This document shows, in pieces, positions 35,524-43,033 of a DNA stretch of 43,033 bases. A model generated the notes under the pieces. That model worked only from the letters and a program-made list of their open reading frames with translations. It did no database searches and had not been told where the DNA came from. Every line of letters starts with the position of its first letter. Within the stretch, counting starts at the first letter, position 1. The DNA is taken from contig NZ_JAMXAX010000035.1 in NCBI RefSeq assembly GCF_023913775.1, positions 1-43,033 on the forward strand. Direction: 5' to 3'. The translations under genes and the position numbers were made by a program. The stretch is from Acidovorax facilis (GTDB lineage: Bacteria; Pseudomonadota; Gammaproteobacteria; Burkholderiales; Burkholderiaceae_C).

Positions 35524-35566
35524 CTAGCGCTTAACCATCAAGCGCTAGCAGCTATAAAAAATATAG
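35524..35566. repeat. Dispersed palindromic repeat, intergenic copy
   Basis: CTAGCGCTT (35524–35532) and AAGCGCTAG (35540–35548) form a perfect 9-base stem with a 7-base loop. CAGCTAT, an A-rich spacer and ATATAG (to 35566) form a second small palindrome. It lies between maf and rlmH and is the most complete of four related copies in this window. It would form a hairpin in the rlmH–maf transcript. Confidence 0.65.
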
Positions 35567-35593
35567 TATTCCACCCACACCCCGATCCAGGCC

Positions 35594-36061
35594 TCATTCG
35601 CGGTGGTATGGGTGCCCGGCGTTCACCGACCAGGCGCGGTACAGCTGCTCGATGAGCAGCACCCGCACCATGGCGTGCGGCAAGGTCAGGTCAGACAGGC
35701 GAATGCGCTCGTGCGCGCCCTGGCGAAAGGCCGGGTCAAGCCCATCCGGGCCACCGATGACCAGCGCCACGTCGTCACCGCCCAGCTGCCAGCCCTTCAG
35801 GCGCTCGGCCAGGGCCTTGGTGGTGAGGTTGGTGCCGCGTTCGTCCAGCGCCACCACGCGTGTGCCACGGGGAATGGCCGCTTCGATGCGCTCGCGCTCT
35901 GCAGCAAACAGCGTCTCCAGCGTCTTGGAGCCGCGCGGTTCGGTCTTGACGGCTTTGAGTTCGACCTTGAGCTCCGGCGGAAAACGCTTGGCGTAGTCGT
36001 CGTACGCCGTCTGCGCCCAGTCGGGCACGCGCTGGCCCACGGCCACGATCAGCAGCTTCAT
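35594..36061 (-). CDS. rlmH: 23S rRNA pseudouridine-1915 N3-methyltransferase
   Basis: SPOUT-class methyltransferase acting on helix 69 of 23S rRNA within the 70S ribosome. It has 155 residues, the usual size. Signatures are [40 protein letters not shown], the knot motif [13 protein letters not shown] and [24 protein letters not shown], ending in the typical HPYHRE. It follows rsfS by 56 bases in the conserved rsfS–rlmH order. Confidence 0.97.
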   Translation of the reverse strand: MKLLIVAVGQRVPDWAQTAYDDYAKRFPPELKVELKAVKTEPRGSKTLETLFAAERERIEAAIPRGTRVVALDERGTNLTTKALAERLKGWQLGGDDVALVIGGPDGLDPAFRQGAHERIRLSDLTLPHAMVRVLLIEQLYRAWSVNAGHPYHRE

Positions 36062-36117
36062 GGCAACTCAGGCGCGGTGCGCGGGTACAGGTGGTCTTCG
36101 ATGGGCCGAGGCTGCAA

Positions 36118-37002
36118 TCACTTGCGGCCCGGTGCCCTCTTGGCGGCGGGCTTGGCGGCTGCTCCGCCGCGTGCTGCGGTGGGCTTGGCCCCGGTCTTGG
36201 CGGTGGCAGCGGCTTTGCTGCGGGAGGCCGATGGCTTGACGACCACAGTCTTGATCGGTGCCTTGGAAGCTGCGGGCTTCTTGGCGGCAGTGGCTGGCTT
36301 TGCGGGCGCCTTGGCCGGTGCGGCCTTGGCACTGCTGCTTTTTGCGGGGGTCTTGGCTGGGGCCTTGGCGATGGCTTTGGCAGGTGCTTTTGCGGTTGTC
36401 TTGGCTGCAGGTTTGGCAGCAGATTTAGCAGGTGCGGCAGCGGACTTGGCAGCTGTTTTGGCCACGGCCTTGACCGTAGCTTTGCCCGACCGGGCCGGCA
36501 CGGCTGGTGCGGTTGCCTTTTTGGCAGGCGCCTTGCCTGCAGCCTTGGCGTCGGACTTGGCAGCCTTCTGGGCCGACTTCTTTTCGGCCAGTTCGGTGGC
36601 GGCGCTGGAAACAGGCTTGGCGGCGCCCAGCTTCAGGCGCACGGGCGTATCGCCCCACAGCTCTTCCAGGCGGTAGTACTGGCGAATAGCGGGCTGCATG
36701 ATGTGCGCCACGGCGGCGCCGCAGTCCACGATGATCCATTCGCCATTGTCTTCGCCTTCGATGCGCGGCTTGGTAAAGCCCGCTTCTTTCACCGCGTCGC
36801 GCACGCTGGCGGCCAGGGCCTTGGTCTGGCGGTTGGAGGTGCCCGATGCCACGATCACCCGTTCAAACAGCGGCGAGAGATGCTCGGTGTTGAAGACCTG
36901 GATGTCTTGCGCCTTGACGTCCTCCAGTCCATCAACGATGGCGCGCTGGAGTTTGGTAACGTCTTTTTTGGCGGCGGTTTCCGATTTGGTGGAGGTGGTC
37001 AT
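36118..37002 (-). CDS. rsfS: Ribosome silencing factor RsfS with a long Ala/Lys/Pro tail
   Basis: RsfS binds ribosomal protein uL14 and blocks subunit joining in starvation. Residues about 15–125 are the normal RsfS domain: KLQRAIVDGLEDVKAQDIQVF, IVASGTSNRQTKALAASVRDAV, EWIIVDCGAAVAHIMQP and YRLEELWG. The family usually ends near residue 120–150, yet here about 165 more residues follow, almost only Ala, Lys, Pro, Ser and Thr (many AAKPAAK/KAPAK units). This looks like the tails of bacterial histone H1-like proteins and is probably disordered and strongly basic. No frameshift is needed: the frame is continuous. The nadD gene, often adjacent, is absent. Confidence 0.93.
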   Translation of the reverse strand: MTTSTKSETAAKKDVTKLQRAIVDGLEDVKAQDIQVFNTEHLSPLFERVIVASGTSNRQTKALAASVRDAVKEAGFTKPRIEGEDNGEWIIVDCGAAVAHIMQPAIRQYYRLEELWGDTPVRLKLGAAKPVSSAATELAEKKSAQKAAKSDAKAAGKAPAKKATAPAVPARSGKATVKAVAKTAAKSAAAPAKSAAKPAAKTTAKAPAKAIAKAPAKTPAKSSSAKAAPAKAPAKPATAAKKPAASKAPIKTVVVKPSASRSKAAATAKTGAKPTAARGGAAAKPAAKRAPGRK

Positions 37003-37144
37003 CAGGCGGTGATTAGAGAGGAAATGGAATCAATATAGCGTGCAACGCAGCGCGCAACCAGTGGGGCTGCGCCTTGGGTGTTGCGCAGCTGTTGCGCGTT
37101 GGCGCTGCGTCAGTTTGAGGTGTTTTTGGCCTCTTGCGCTGGTG

Positions 37145-37190
37145 TGAAAAGCGCGGGCAGCTATTGAAATTATAGCTTTTGCGCTTTTCA
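37145..37190. repeat. Nested palindrome after hemF (dispersed repeat copy)
   Basis: Outer arms TGAAAAGCGC (37145–37154) and GCGCTTTTCA (37181–37190) are perfectly complementary; inner arms AGCTAT (37159–37164) and ATAGCT (37172–37177) share their centre. The core AAGCGCggGCAGCTAT-N7-ATAG matches the copy at 35540–35566. It begins seven bases after the hemF stop, so it may act as a 3' hairpin or weak terminator. The rest of the hemF–rsfS gap (37003–37144) shows no gene. Confidence 0.6.
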
Positions 37191-37196
37191 AGGCTT

Positions 37197-38165
37197 TCAA
37201 ACCGCTGCAGCAGACTCGCCAGCCAGCCAGTCGCGCCGCACCAGAAAGCGCTGCGTGAGGTCAGCTTCGGCGGAATCGGCCGCATCAGAACGCTGGTAAG
37301 ACCACGACACCAGCGGCGGCATGGACAGCAAAATGGACTCTGTGCGCCCACCCGACTGCAGACCAAAGTGCGTGCCCCGGTCCCACACCAGGTTGAACTC
37401 TACGTAGCGGCCCCGGCGGTAGAGCTGAAAGTCGCGTTCGCGCTCAGCAAACGGCAGGTTCTGGCGCTTTTCGACAATGGGCAGATAGGCCTTGAGGAAG
37501 GCATCGCCCACCGACTGCGTCATGGCCAGGCTCTGTTCAAAGCCCAGCTCCGAGAAGTCGTCATAGAACACGCCACCCACGCCACGCTGCTCGCTGCGGT
37601 GTTTCAGGTAGAAGTACTCATCGCACCATTGCTTGAAGCGCGGGTACTTGTCGTCGCCAAAGGGTGCCAAGGCATCACGGCAGGTGCGGTGAAAGTGCAC
37701 CGCATCTTCCTCAAAGCCGTAGTACGGCGTGAGGTCCATGCCACCGCCAAACCAGCAGGTCGGCGCTTGCCCAGGGTGGCCAGCCGCGATCATGCGCACG
37801 TTCATGTGCACCGTCGGCACGTAGGGATTGCGCGGGTGGAACACCAGCGACACGCCCATGGCCTCGAAGGGTGCGCCCGCCAGCTCGGGCCGGTGCTGCG
37901 TGGCCGAGGGTGGCAGCTGGGGGCCGCGCACATGGCTGAAGCCGCAGCCTGCGCGCTCGAACACCCGGCCACCTTCCATTATCTTGGTGATACCGTCTCC
38001 CTGCAGCGGCTCGCCGGGGGGTTTGCTCCACGCATCAGCCAGAAAGCGGGCACCGCCCTCGCCTTCCACCGCTTCAAGCGCATCGGTGATACGCGTCTGC
38101 AGACCCTGCAAATAGCTGCGTACGGTCGCCACGGTAGTGGCCGGATTCAATCCAGGTTGTTGCAT
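37197..38165 (-). CDS. hemF: Oxygen-dependent coproporphyrinogen III oxidase
   Basis: Converts coproporphyrinogen III to protoporphyrinogen IX with O2 in heme synthesis. The ATG at 38165 ([23 protein letters not shown]) gives 322 residues; the longer frame to 38237 runs into a repeat. Signatures: [46 protein letters not shown] and the late [31 protein letters not shown]. The presence of this aerobic enzyme agrees with an aerobic organism. It lies between purD and rsfS. Confidence 0.96.
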   Translation of the reverse strand: MQQPGLNPATTVATVRSYLQGLQTRITDALEAVEGEGGARFLADAWSKPPGEPLQGDGITKIMEGGRVFERAGCGFSHVRGPQLPPSATQHRPELAGAPFEAMGVSLVFHPRNPYVPTVHMNVRMIAAGHPGQAPTCWFGGGMDLTPYYGFEEDAVHFHRTCRDALAPFGDDKYPRFKQWCDEYFYLKHRSEQRGVGGVFYDDFSELGFEQSLAMTQSVGDAFLKAYLPIVEKRQNLPFAERERDFQLYRRGRYVEFNLVWDRGTHFGLQSGGRTESILLSMPPLVSWSYQRSDAADSAEADLTQRFLVRRDWLAGESAAAV

Positions 38166-38235
38166 TTCAGTTATCCATTGCCATCGGCGCCATGCGCTGC
38201 CGGTAAAAACTGGCGCGGCCCAGGCCAGGGACGCC

Positions 38236-38307
38236 AAGCAAGTGCCGCACCGCAGCGAGGGCGTTGTCCCCCTGTGGGGGAAGGCGCCGCAGGCGACTCA
38301 GGGGGAG
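38236..38307. repeat. GC-rich palindromic repeat between hemF and purD
   Basis: The segment has CCCCC-tgt-GGGGG (38268–38280), GGCGCCGCAGGCG and CTCAGGGGG, which can fold in two ways because CCCCCTG can also pair with CAGGGGG. From memory, sequences of this kind (GCAGCGAGGGCG...CCCCCTG...GGCGCCGCAGGCG...) recur many times in Comamonadaceae genomes. It ends directly at the purD stop codon and could serve as its hairpin terminator. Confidence 0.6.
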
Positions 38308-39585
38308 CTATTTCACCGCGCGGAAGCCAATGTCCCGGCGGTACTGGGCGCCATCGAACTGAATGCCGCGCGCCACGTCATAGGCACGCTGCTGCGCCTG
38401 CTTGACGCTGTCGGCCAGCACCGTCACGCACAACACGCGGCCGCCCGTCACGCTGACCACGCCATCTTTGAGCTGCGTGCCCGCGTGGAACACCACGGCA
38501 TCGTCCGCCTCGGCTGGCAGGCCGGTGATGGGGTCGCCCTTGCGCGGGTTCTCCGGGTAGCCGTGGGCGGCCATGACCACGCCCAGTGCGGTGCGGCGGT
38601 CCCATTGCAGTTCCATCTGGTCGAGCTTGCCGTCAGCGGCAGCGGCCATCACGTCGCTGAAGTCGCTTTTCAGGCGCATGAGGATGGGCTGCGTCTCGGG
38701 GTCGCCCATGCGGCAGTTGAATTCGAGCGTCTTGGGCTGGCCCTTGGCGTCGATCATCAGGCCGGCATACAGAAAACCGGTGTAGGGAATGCCGTCCTTT
38801 TCCATGCCCCGGATGGTGGGCAGGATGATCTCGCGCATGGCGCGGGCATGCACATCGGCCGTGACCACGGGTGCGGGCGAATACGCGCCCATACCGCCGG
38901 TGTTGGGGCCTTCGTCGCCGTCCTTCAGGCGCTTGTGGTCCTGGCTGGTGGCCAGGGCCAGCACGTTCTTGCCATCGCACAGCACGATGAAACTGGCTTC
39001 TTCGCCTTCGAGGAACTGCTCGATCACCACGCGCGCGCCACCTTCGTTGTGCGTCACGCCGTATTTGTTGTCCACCAGCATGAAGTCCACGGCATCATGG
39101 GCCTCCTGCAGCGTCATGGCCACGACCACGCCCTTGCCTGCCGCCAGGCCATCGGCCTTGATGACGATAGGCGCGCCCAGCCGATCCACAAACGCGTGGG
39201 CCGCAGCGGGGTCGGTGAAGGTGTCGTAGTCGGCCGTGGGGATGCCATGGCGGCGCATGAAGGCCTTGGAAAAGGCCTTGGAGCTTTCGAGCTGGGCAGC
39301 AGCCTTGGTGGGGCCGAAGATGCGCAGGCCATTGGCACGGAACTCATCGACCACACCCGCCGCCAGTGGCGCCTCGGGGCCCACCACCGTCAGTGCGATC
39401 TTTTCGGCCTGCGCCCACACACGCAGTTCGCGCACGTCGGTGATGGCCACGTTCTCGAGCTTGGAATTCAGCGCGGTGCCGCCATTGCCAGGCGCCACAT
39501 ACACCTTGGTCACCTTGGGGGACTCGCTCAGTTTCCACGCCATCGCGTGTTCACGGCCGCCGCCACCAATCACAAGTACTTTCAT
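38308..39585 (-). CDS. purD: Phosphoribosylamine–glycine ligase (GAR synthetase)
   Basis: Second step of purine synthesis, an ATP-grasp ligase of 425 residues. The N terminus MKVLVIGGGGREHAMAWKL is diagnostic; PTKAAAQLESSKAFSKAFM, PIVIKADGLAAGKGVVVA (ATP-binding lysine) and the metal-binding EFNCRMGDPETQ follow, with the C-terminal GRVLCVTVLAD lobe. It is downstream of yebC by 114 bases; purM and purN are not in the window. Confidence 0.98.
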   Translation of the reverse strand: MKVLVIGGGGREHAMAWKLSESPKVTKVYVAPGNGGTALNSKLENVAITDVRELRVWAQAEKIALTVVGPEAPLAAGVVDEFRANGLRIFGPTKAAAQLESSKAFSKAFMRRHGIPTADYDTFTDPAAAHAFVDRLGAPIVIKADGLAAGKGVVVAMTLQEAHDAVDFMLVDNKYGVTHNEGGARVVIEQFLEGEEASFIVLCDGKNVLALATSQDHKRLKDGDEGPNTGGMGAYSPAPVVTADVHARAMREIILPTIRGMEKDGIPYTGFLYAGLMIDAKGQPKTLEFNCRMGDPETQPILMRLKSDFSDVMAAAADGKLDQMELQWDRRTALGVVMAAHGYPENPRKGDPITGLPAEADDAVVFHAGTQLKDGVVSVTGGRVLCVTVLADSVKQAQQRAYDVARGIQFDGAQYRRDIGFRAVK

Positions 39586-39699
39586 AGGAACCTTTGGTGA
39601 ACCCTGCTCGCAGCGCTGGGCTGCTTGGCGGGGTTCGGGGAAATATCAGTCGGAAAACAAGTCAGCGCAAGAAAAAAGCGGCGATCCACAGGCGCAATG

Positions 39700-40419
39700 T
39701 CACAGTGCAGCGTTGTGGTAGACCTCCTGGGTATCGTCCAGGTCCTCCAGCACATCCAGCAGCCGCTGCATGCGCGCCGCGTCGTCGCCCGTCAGTTCGA
39801 TGGTGTTTTCAGGCCGCATGGTCACGCCCGCCACTTCGGGCGTCAGGCCTGCGGCTTCCAGGGCGTTCTTCACGGCTTCAAAGTCGGCCGGGGCGGTCAG
39901 CACCTCCACTGCGCCGTCGTCGTCGGTCACCACGTCTTCGGCCCCCGCCTCCAGCGCCACTTCCATCACCTTGTCTTCGCTGGTGCCGGGGGCAAAAATC
40001 AGTTGGCCGCAGTGCTTGAACTGGAAAACCACCGAGCCCTCGGTGCCCATGTTGCCACCGTGTTTGCTGAACGCGTGTCGTACCTCGGCCACGGTGCGCA
40101 CGCGGTTGTCGGTCATGGTGTCGATCATGATGGCCGCGCCACCAATGCCATAGCCCTCGTAGCGGATTTCCTCGTAGGTCAATCCCTCGGCGTTGCCCGT
40201 GGCCTTGTCGATGTTGTACTTGATGCGGTCGGCGGGCATGTTGGCCGCCTTGGCCTTGTCTACCGCCAGGCGCAGGCGGGGGTTGGCAGACAGGTCGCCG
40301 CCGCCCGAGCGGGCAGCCACAGTGATTTCACGAATGATGCGGGTCCAGATCTTGCCGCGTTTTTCATCCTGCCGCCCTTTGCGGTGCTGGATATTCGCCC
40401 ATTTGCTGTGTCCTGCCAC
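39700..40419 (-). CDS. yebC: YebC/PmpR family DNA-binding or translation factor
   Basis: A 239-residue member of the widespread YebC family, linked to transcription control and, more recently, to translation of proline-rich stretches. It starts with GTG at 40419 with AAGGA upstream, giving the typical [25 protein letters not shown]. Further signatures are [21 protein letters not shown] and [14 protein letters not shown], plus [21 protein letters not shown]. It is divergent from the DUF853 ATPase gene; the gap of 158 bases has a perfect 12-base inverted repeat. Confidence 0.95.
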   Translation of the reverse strand: MAGHSKWANIQHRKGRQDEKRGKIWTRIIREITVAARSGGGDLSANPRLRLAVDKAKAANMPADRIKYNIDKATGNAEGLTYEEIRYEGYGIGGAAIMIDTMTDNRVRTVAEVRHAFSKHGGNMGTEGSVVFQFKHCGQLIFAPGTSEDKVMEVALEAGAEDVVTDDDGAVEVLTAPADFEAVKNALEAAGLTPEVAGVTMRPENTIELTGDDAARMQRLLDVLEDLDDTQEVYHNAAL

Positions 40420-40471
40420 GAGAAGTCCTTTTGTATTGATTTAATCTACTGACCGCGATTTTACTTTTTAC

Positions 40472-40547
40472 GACTTGCGCAAATCGGGATCAGGCAAGAA
40501 GCCTGCCCTGTGGATACGCGGTTTGTGCATCCTTGTTTGCGCAAGTC
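40472..40547. promoter_or_regulatory. Perfect 12-base inverted repeat between yebC and the DUF853 gene
   Basis: GACTTGCGCAAA (40472–40483) and TTTGCGCAAGTC (40536–40547) are exact reverse complements; each contains the self-palindrome TTGCGCAA. Between them lies a small hairpin CAGGCaagaaGCCTG (40491–40505). Two palindromic half-elements 64 bases apart in a divergent promoter region suggest two operator sites for one dimeric regulator, with possible looping. Confidence 0.55.
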
Positions 40548-40577
40548 CTACTTTTGCCTCCACCCGGAACCTCCGCC

Positions 40578-42098
40578 ATGGCCGAACCCCTCCTGATTGC
40601 CAAGCACGACACCACCGAATGCCACCTGCTGCCCGGCCTGGCCAACCGCCACGGGCTCATCACCGGCGCCACCGGCACCGGCAAGACGGTGACCCTGCAG
40701 ACCCTGGCCGAAAATTTCTCGCGCATTGGCGTGCCAGTGTTCATGGCCGATGTGAAGGGCGACCTGACCGGCGCGAGCCAGCCCGGCAAGATTGGCGACA
40801 AGCTGGCGGCCGTACTCAAGGAGCGTGGGCTCGACCGCCCCACGCCCCTGGCCTGCCCCACCACGCTGTGGGACGTGTTTGGCGAGCAGGGCCACCCGGT
40901 GCGCGCCACCATTTCCGACATGGGCCCCCTGCTGCTGGGCCGCATGCTCAACCTGAACGAAACCCAGCTGGGCGTGCTCAACCTGGTGTTCAAGATTGCC
41001 GACGACAACGGCATGCTGCTGCTGGATCTCAAAGACCTGCGCGCCATGCTGCAGTACGTGGGCGACAACGCCAAGGAGTTCACGACCGAATACGGCAACG
41101 TGAGCGCCGCCAGCGTGGGCGCCATTCAGCGCGGGCTGCTGCAGATCGAGCAGCAGGGCGGCACGCAGTTCTTTGGCGAGCCCATGCTCAACATCCAGGA
41201 CTTCATGCAGACCGTGGACGGCCATGGCGTGGTCAACATCCTGGCGGCCGACAAGCTCATGAACTCGCCGCGTCTGTACGCCACCTTCCTCTTGTGGATG
41301 CTATCCGAGCTGTTCGAGCAGCTGCCCGAAATTGGCGACCCCGAGCAACCCAAGCTGGTGTTCTTCTTCGACGAGGCCCACCTCTTGTTCAACGAGGCGC
41401 CCAAGGTGCTCATCGAGCGCATCGAGCTGGTGGTGCGTCTAGTGCGCTCCAAGGGCGTGGGCGTGTACTTCGTCACGCAGAACCCTCTGGACATCCCCGA
41501 CAGCGTGCTGGCCCAGCTGGGCAACCGCGTGCAGCACGCGCTGCGCGCCTTCACCCCGCGCGATCAGAAGGCCGTCAAAGCCACGGCCACCACCATGCGG
41601 CAGAAGCCGGGCCTCGATATCGAGACCGCCATCACCGAACTGGCCGTTGGCGAGGCGCTGGTGAGCTTCCTGGATGCCAAGGGCCGCCCGAGCGTCACCG
41701 AGCGGGTGTTCGTGCTGCCGCCCGGCAGCCAGCTCGGCCCCATCACAGCGCAGCAGCGCCAGGTGCTGGTGGCCAACTCGCTGGTGGCGGGCGTGTACGA
41801 AAAGGTGGTGGACCGCGAGTCGGCCTACGAAAAACTCAAGGGCCGCGCCGCCGAAGCCAGTGCGCAGGCACCTGCCAATGGCAAAGGTGCCCCCGCCAAC
41901 ACGGAAGACAGCGGCGGCGGCCTGATGGGCGGGCTCAACGACGTGCTGTTTGGCAGCACCGGCCCGCGCGGCGGCAAACGCGACGGCTTGGCCCAGACCA
42001 TGGCCAAGTCAGCGGTGCGCACCATGGGCACCACCATTGGCAAGGAAATCCTGCGCGGGGTGCTGGGCAGCATCTTCGGCGGCAGCAAGCGCCGTTGA
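40578..42098 (+). CDS. HerA-like ATPase, DUF853 (YjgR) family
   Basis: A 506-residue P-loop ATPase of the HerA/FtsK-related helicase group. The start at 40578 ([26 protein letters not shown]) fits; the longer frame from 40533 includes the operator region. Walker A is GATGTGKT at residues 30–37, Walker [14 protein letters not shown] near residue 265, then [28 protein letters not shown] with an arginine and sensor region. Residues about 430–506 are low in complexity (Ala, Gly) and end in a basic [15 protein letters not shown]. The cellular role is not established; HerA relatives pump or unwind DNA. Confidence 0.92.
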   Translation: MAEPLLIAKHDTTECHLLPGLANRHGLITGATGTGKTVTLQTLAENFSRIGVPVFMADVKGDLTGASQPGKIGDKLAAVLKERGLDRPTPLACPTTLWDVFGEQGHPVRATISDMGPLLLGRMLNLNETQLGVLNLVFKIADDNGMLLLDLKDLRAMLQYVGDNAKEFTTEYGNVSAASVGAIQRGLLQIEQQGGTQFFGEPMLNIQDFMQTVDGHGVVNILAADKLMNSPRLYATFLLWMLSELFEQLPEIGDPEQPKLVFFFDEAHLLFNEAPKVLIERIELVVRLVRSKGVGVYFVTQNPLDIPDSVLAQLGNRVQHALRAFTPRDQKAVKATATTMRQKPGLDIETAITELAVGEALVSFLDAKGRPSVTERVFVLPPGSQLGPITAQQRQVLVANSLVAGVYEKVVDRESAYEKLKGRAAEASAQAPANGKGAPANTEDSGGGLMGGLNDVLFGSTGPRGGKRDGLAQTMAKSAVRTMGTTIGKEILRGVLGSIFGGSKRR

Positions 42099-42101
42099 AC
42101 A

Positions 42102-42129
42102 CAGGGGGGGCACAGATTCCGCCCCCCTG
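42102..42129 (+). terminator. GC stem-loop after the DUF853 gene
   Basis: CAGGGGGG (42102–42109) pairs with CCCCCCTG (42122–42129). No T-run follows, so it is a weak candidate terminator or an mRNA-end hairpin, three bases after the stop codon. The rest of the gap up to 42288 shows no gene. Confidence 0.4.
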
Positions 42130-42288
42130 CTCAGCGCCTCCAAGCGCGGCCCCATCACGGCAGCTTCGGCATGCGATGGTGCTGCGGGTAACCCCCGCGT
42201 GACCATCTGGCGACACCACCCAAAAGTGTCATCAATCAGTCACCAAACAGCCGTGAAATCGCCACACAACAACAAAAAAGGAGGGACG

Positions 42289-43033
42289 ATGAAACGCATC
42301 GAAAACGTTCTGCTGTGGTGGGGAAGCAAGGTCGTGCTGCTGGCGATTTCCGTGTGGGTGGCCGCCATCGTCGGGATCTTCGCGGGCGCCTGGCGCCTGC
42401 GGTGGCCCTGGATTCTGTATTTTTTGGCCACAGTCATCATCACCGCCCTGGTGATCCAGTGGACCAACGCTGTCCGCCAGCGGTATATCCGCGAGGCCCC
42501 CCTGCCCCGCTTTCTGCAGCGCAAGCTGCGCGAAACCTACCCCCACCTGAGCACCCGCGACTGCGAGCTGGTCGAACGCGGCCTGCGCCAGTTCTTCATG
42601 GCCTGCCTGCGCGGCAACAAGCAGTTTGTGGCCATGCCCTCCAAGGCGGTCGATGCGCTGTGGCATGAGTTCATCCTGCACACCCAGGCCTACAAAGCCT
42701 GGTGCGACAACGCCCTGGGTTTCTTTTTGCACCACACCCCCGCCGAGGCGCTGGGTAAAAAGGCGCGCCACAACGATGGCCTGCGCCGCTGTTGGTACTG
42801 GGTATGCAAGGAGGAGTCCATCGACCCCAAGGCCCCCAGCCGCCTGCCCCTGCTGTTTGCGCTGGATGCCAAGTTCGCCATTGCAGGCGGCTTCTCCTAC
42901 GTGCCCGACTGCTCCGATATCGCCCGCAAAAGCGACGCGGGTGGCAGCGGGGGCAACAGCTACTGCGGCACCAGCTTCTCGGACGGCAGCTACAGCGGCA
43001 GCTCGGGCGACTTTGGCGGCGCCGAAAGCTCGG
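42289..43033 (+). CDS. Membrane-anchored GRDP-like protein with Gly/Ser-rich tail (3' end cut)
   Basis: The frame runs from ATG 42289, with a strong AAAGGAGGG site, to the window end (248 codons, no stop). Two membrane helices cover about residues 10–32 and 38–60. The soluble part has MPSKAVDALWHEFILHTQAYKAWC, where the conserved VDxLWHxFILxTxxY pattern is the core of the glycine-rich-domain-containing protein (GRDP-like) family. From residue 215 a Gly/Ser/Cys-rich tail begins (GGSGGNSYCGTSFSDGSYSG) and continues beyond the window. The function of bacterial members is unknown. It follows the DUF853 gene by 190 bases. Confidence 0.75.
   Translation, partial: MKRIENVLLWWGSKVVLLAISVWVAAIVGIFAGAWRLRWPWILYFLATVIITALVIQWTNAVRQRYIREAPLPRFLQRKLRETYPHLSTRDCELVERGLRQFFMACLRGNKQFVAMPSKAVDALWHEFILHTQAYKAWCDNALGFFLHHTPAEALGKKARHNDGLRRCWYWVCKEESIDPKAPSRLPLLFALDAKFAIAGGFSYVPDCSDIARKSDAGGSGGNSYCGTSFSDGSYSGSSGDFGGAESS

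Overview
The window is high-GC bacterial chromosome. Gene content and order (lpxK–Trm112–kdsB–adk, pepA–holC, lptFG, a cysB-type regulator, purD–hemF–rsfS–rlmH–maf–rng) and protein style point to a betaproteobacterium of the family Comamonadaceae, most like Acidovorax. This is recognition from sequence only; no database search was possible. There is no phage, transposon, CRISPR array, rRNA or tRNA that I can see.

Layout. 1–2978 (+): lpxK (5' end outside the window), a Trm112-like protein and kdsB, then adk; this is lipid A/Kdo supply plus nucleotide balance. 3102–4986 (–): an asparaginase gene followed by two small envelope genes, divergent from lexA (5076–5750, +), with two LexA boxes between them. 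5912–7601 (+): an unknown protein and a 2-hydroxyacid dehydrogenase. 7890–9017 (–): a branched-chain amino acid binding protein. 9149–11710 (–): pepA–holC–Pro-rich protein, divergent from lptF–lptG (+) across an inverted repeat. 14024–16638 (+): cbiX, cysB-like regulator, methionine-type aminotransferase. 16661–17563 (–): an EamA transporter, followed by a 486-base stretch without a recognisable gene.

18050–30745 is one long minus-strand block. It runs corA, then a 34-residue small protein gene, kdpF, kdpA, kdpB, kdpC, kdpD and kdpE (the complete high-affinity K+ ATPase with its two-component system), then a separate small operon: a 112-residue protein, a 40-residue one-helix membrane protein, a GNAT–C39 peptidase fusion, and an RLAN–RimK ATP-grasp ligase. 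The promoter region of this last operon carries the same pair of CGTAAA motifs, 11 bases apart, that lies in front of the kdp operon. This is the most interesting part of the window: a little-described peptide-ligase system with two small unlisted proteins, possibly controlled by KdpDE.

30918–33340: a TorF-type porin (+), then a YafY/WYL regulator (–) divergent from a glutathione S-transferase gene (+) across a nested palindrome. 33365–40419 (–): yebC, purD, hemF, rsfS with a histone-H1-like tail, rlmH, maf and rng, without the nadD gene often found beside rsfS. 40578–43033 (+): a HerA/DUF853 ATPase and a membrane-anchored GRDP-like protein that runs off the window end.

A dispersed palindromic repeat (AAGCGC..GC.GCTAT.......ATAG) occurs between genes (35524, 37145) and also inside coding sequence: in lpxK (819–860) and over the start codon of cbiX (14019–14055).
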